From Huiozyma naganishii CBS 8797 (Eukaryota > Ascomycota > Saccharomycetes > Saccharomycetales > Saccharomycetaceae): a DNA stretch of 64,000 nt. The notes below the pieces were generated by a model that was not told the DNA's origin, ran no database searches, and saw nothing but the letters and a program-made list of their open reading frames with translations. Shown here piece by piece: positions 62,381 through 64,000 of this stretch; position 1 is the first letter of the stretch, and each line of letters opens with the position of its first letter. A program made the position numbers and the translations under genes. Location of the stretch: NCBI RefSeq assembly GCF_000348985.1, contig NC_035932.1, positions 124,001 to 188,000 on the forward strand, given 5' to 3'.

Positions 62381-64000
62381 TTACCATTGTAGCCATTCCA
62401 GTTTGGCTTTCAAAACCAGGTACGCAAGGAGGCGGTAAATTATACCAACACAGATAATTATACCCAAGTACTTGCTGGTGTCAACAACCAGATCATAGGA
62501 GTCAAGTACATCCCTCCCATTTGCAAAAATACAGGTCCCATCTGGATTCATACCACCGTCACGGCAAGTAAGTTCCATATCCGCAGGAAATGCCAGGTTG
62601 ATCAATACCATTGACGTGTAATGGACTGGGTTTAAGTAAGAAAACCCTTTTAAAACCCTAGACATAGTCAACGACATGATACCAGACAGCTGGCAACCAA
62701 TGGACAGAATCACAGAAATACAGTTCACAACGAAACCAGGTCTTTCAAACAGAGTGTTGGTCATTATTCCGAGAGCTTCGCCACACGCAATTACAATAAA
62801 CGCACAATAAACTGTTGCAAAAAAATTCCCCGCTGTTCTAGGTAGTCCACATGCTAAAACTGTTAATACCGAGTAAATAATGGAGGAAAATAAGGTCAGA
62901 GGTAACTCCAGGGTCATGTAAGCCATAAAGAATGGACCTATCCCGTATACATTATCTTCGAACTCTCTGTAGAAGTAGTCCCTTTCCATAGGGTAGCATG
63001 TAAGATTACCCAACATACCGACAAAATAAAGAGCAGTGGATTCCTGAGTTAGACCAATTCTATTGCTTACACTAGTGTAATTGTACTTGATAGGCGCAAA
63101 GTAAAGGGCGAATATAGCGCCGAGGCCCGGGACTTGTGCTATTCTCGCCATCAAGGTGTCAAAACTTCTTCTCATAGTGGTTACCTGTCTTTTAACATTG
63201 ACGTAATATGCAAGTGTAGGATCACATTGCTTCCGAATACAGGGGCCGTATTGCTGTTGAAAATCATTCGAAGACATTACGAGCTGTTTTTCATTAAAGG
63301 GATCCGATTCCAAGGCAGCGTGCTGTAACTGGACTTGGTCTTCCCAGTTAGCCAACAACTTCTCCACCCTTTCTCTGGAAGTGCTTTCATTTTGTTCATT
63401 CTGTGTATTTATTGAAATTAAATCCAAAAAGTAATCAGCAACGTTCGTAAGCTCAGGACACTTGAAGCCTAGTTTCTCAAAGTACATTATCATTTCATCC
63501 GGAGATCCATTAAAAGCAGTCCTGCCTGATTTTGCTAGTAATAATACGTTCCCAAACTTTTTGAACAATTCAGCTCTTGGTTGATGAATGGTCAAAATGA
63601 CAGTTTTTCCATATTCTTGACATAGATTGGATAGAATTTCAAGAATCGTGGATGAAGTGAAACTGTCTAAACCAGATGTTGGCTCATCTAGCAAAAGAAT
63701 CGGAGGATCATTGAGTAGCTGAATCCCCATCGTCACTCTTCTCTTTTCACCACCACTAATACCCTTCACAAATTCATTACCAATGATAGTGTCTTCACAG
63801 TGTTTCAAACCTAATGCAATTATCAAGTTGTTCCGTTTCGCCTCTCTTTCTTTAGCGTTCAAATGATGTAACCTTAAATCTGAGGCAAATTTGAAGGTTT
63901 CCCTTACTGTTAGCTTCGATAATAAGTGGTCATCATCTTGTGAAACATAAGAGCAGATTTGTTTAAACATGGTCTCAGAGACCTCAGCACCATTGAAGGA
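62381..64000 (-). CDS. ABCG-type ABC transporter, C-terminal half (YOL075C orthologue), truncated by window edge
   Basis: The frame is open to the right edge of the window (the visible methionine at 63970 is internal), so the N-terminus lies outside. About 540 residues remain. They contain part of the second nucleotide-binding domain: Q-loop YVSQDDDHLLS, ABC signature VKGISGGEKRRVTMG, Walker B PPILLLDEPTSGLDS and H-loop LTIHQPR. About six membrane helices follow. The Walker A of this domain would be just beyond the edge. The NBD-before-TMD order and the EPTSGLDS text are typical of the ABCG/White subfamily. S. cerevisiae YOL075C (about 1294 residues) is a full-size vacuolar member of unknown substrate. 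Confidence 0.92.
   Translation of the reverse strand, partial: SFNGAEVSETMFKQICSYVSQDDDHLLSKLTVRETFKFASDLRLHHLNAKEREAKRNNLIIALGLKHCEDTIIGNEFVKGISGGEKRRVTMGIQLLNDPPILLLDEPTSGLDSFTSSTILEILSNLCQEYGKTVILTIHQPRAELFKKFGNVLLLAKSGRTAFNGSPDEMIMYFEKLGFKCPELTNVADYFLDLISINTQNEQNESTSRERVEKLLANWEDQVQLQHAALESDPFNEKQLVMSSNDFQQQYGPCIRKQCDPTLAYYVNVKRQVTTMRRSFDTLMARIAQVPGLGAIFALYFAPIKYNYTSVSNRIGLTQESTALYFVGMLGNLTCYPMERDYFYREFEDNVYGIGPFFMAYMTLELPLTLFSSIIYSVLTVLACGLPRTAGNFFATVYCAFIVIACGEALGIMTNTLFERPGFVVNCISVILSIGCQLSGIMSLTMSRVLKGFSYLNPVHYTSMVLINLAFPADMELTCRDGGMNPDGTCIFANGRDVLDSYDLVVDTSKYLGIIICVGIIYRLLAYLVLKAKLEWLQW

Overview
The window is nuclear DNA of a budding yeast of the family Saccharomycetaceae. Almost every gene is an intron-free orthologue of a Saccharomyces cerevisiae gene, and gene order follows S. 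cerevisiae chromosome XV from about YOL100W to YOL075C: (PKH end) - SDD3 - RIB3 - WRS1 - COQ3 - HMI1 - RFC4 - TRM10 - [island] - YPQ1 - MSH2 - HAL9 - MPD2 - CREG-like - DUF1 - MHF1 - PHM7 - ATG19 - IRA2 - REX4 - AVO1 - ATP19 - BRX1 - coiled-coil gene - YOL075C. The genes that sit interleaved on the sister track in S. cerevisiae chromosome II (SUP45, MAK5, MRPS9, YSW1 and others) are absent. This suggests one of two tracks of a post-whole-genome-duplication species, perhaps Kazachstania- or Naumovozyma-like; the genus is inference. RIB3 lies here although in S. cerevisiae it is on the chromosome IV sister track, so gene loss after duplication was resolved differently.

Region by region. 0.4-12.2 kb: housekeeping genes for proteolysis, riboflavin, tRNA charging, ubiquinone, mitochondrial DNA helicase, clamp loading and tRNA methylation. 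Between SDD3 and RIB3 lies a C/D box snoRNA that I identify as snR58 from a 12-nt guide placing the methyl group on C663 of 25S rRNA, with a cluster of Tbf1-like and Reb1-like sites beside it. 12.2-25.2 kb: a 13-kb island splits TRM10 from YPQ1, which are neighbours in S. cerevisiae. It holds two related PA14-domain surface proteins on the minus strand (one with about 4.3 kb of in-frame 30/48-bp repeats, one without), long gene-free flanks, and an unrecognised small membrane-protein gene. 25.2-39 kb: vacuolar amino-acid transporter, mismatch repair MSH2, transcription factor HAL9, ER oxidoreductase MPD2, a secreted CREG-like protein that I know no S. cerevisiae counterpart for, DUF1, and the tiny histone-fold gene MHF1 in a very GC-rich pocket. 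39.3-64 kb: PHM7, a single ATG19/ATG34 homologue, the giant RasGAP IRA2, REX4, TORC2 subunit AVO1, ATP synthase subunit ATP19, ribosome assembly factor BRX1, an unrecognised coiled-coil protein and the right-truncated ABC transporter YOL075C.

Promoter signals agree with gene function where I can see them: RRPE/PAC boxes at TRM10, REX4 and BRX1 (ribosome and tRNA biogenesis), and an MluI cell-cycle box at MSH2. The items most worth a second look are the adhesin pair, which share a new-looking C-terminal cysteine module instead of a GPI signal, the snR58 locus, and a second four-copy TTAGGG-type cluster inside the 3' end of MPD2.
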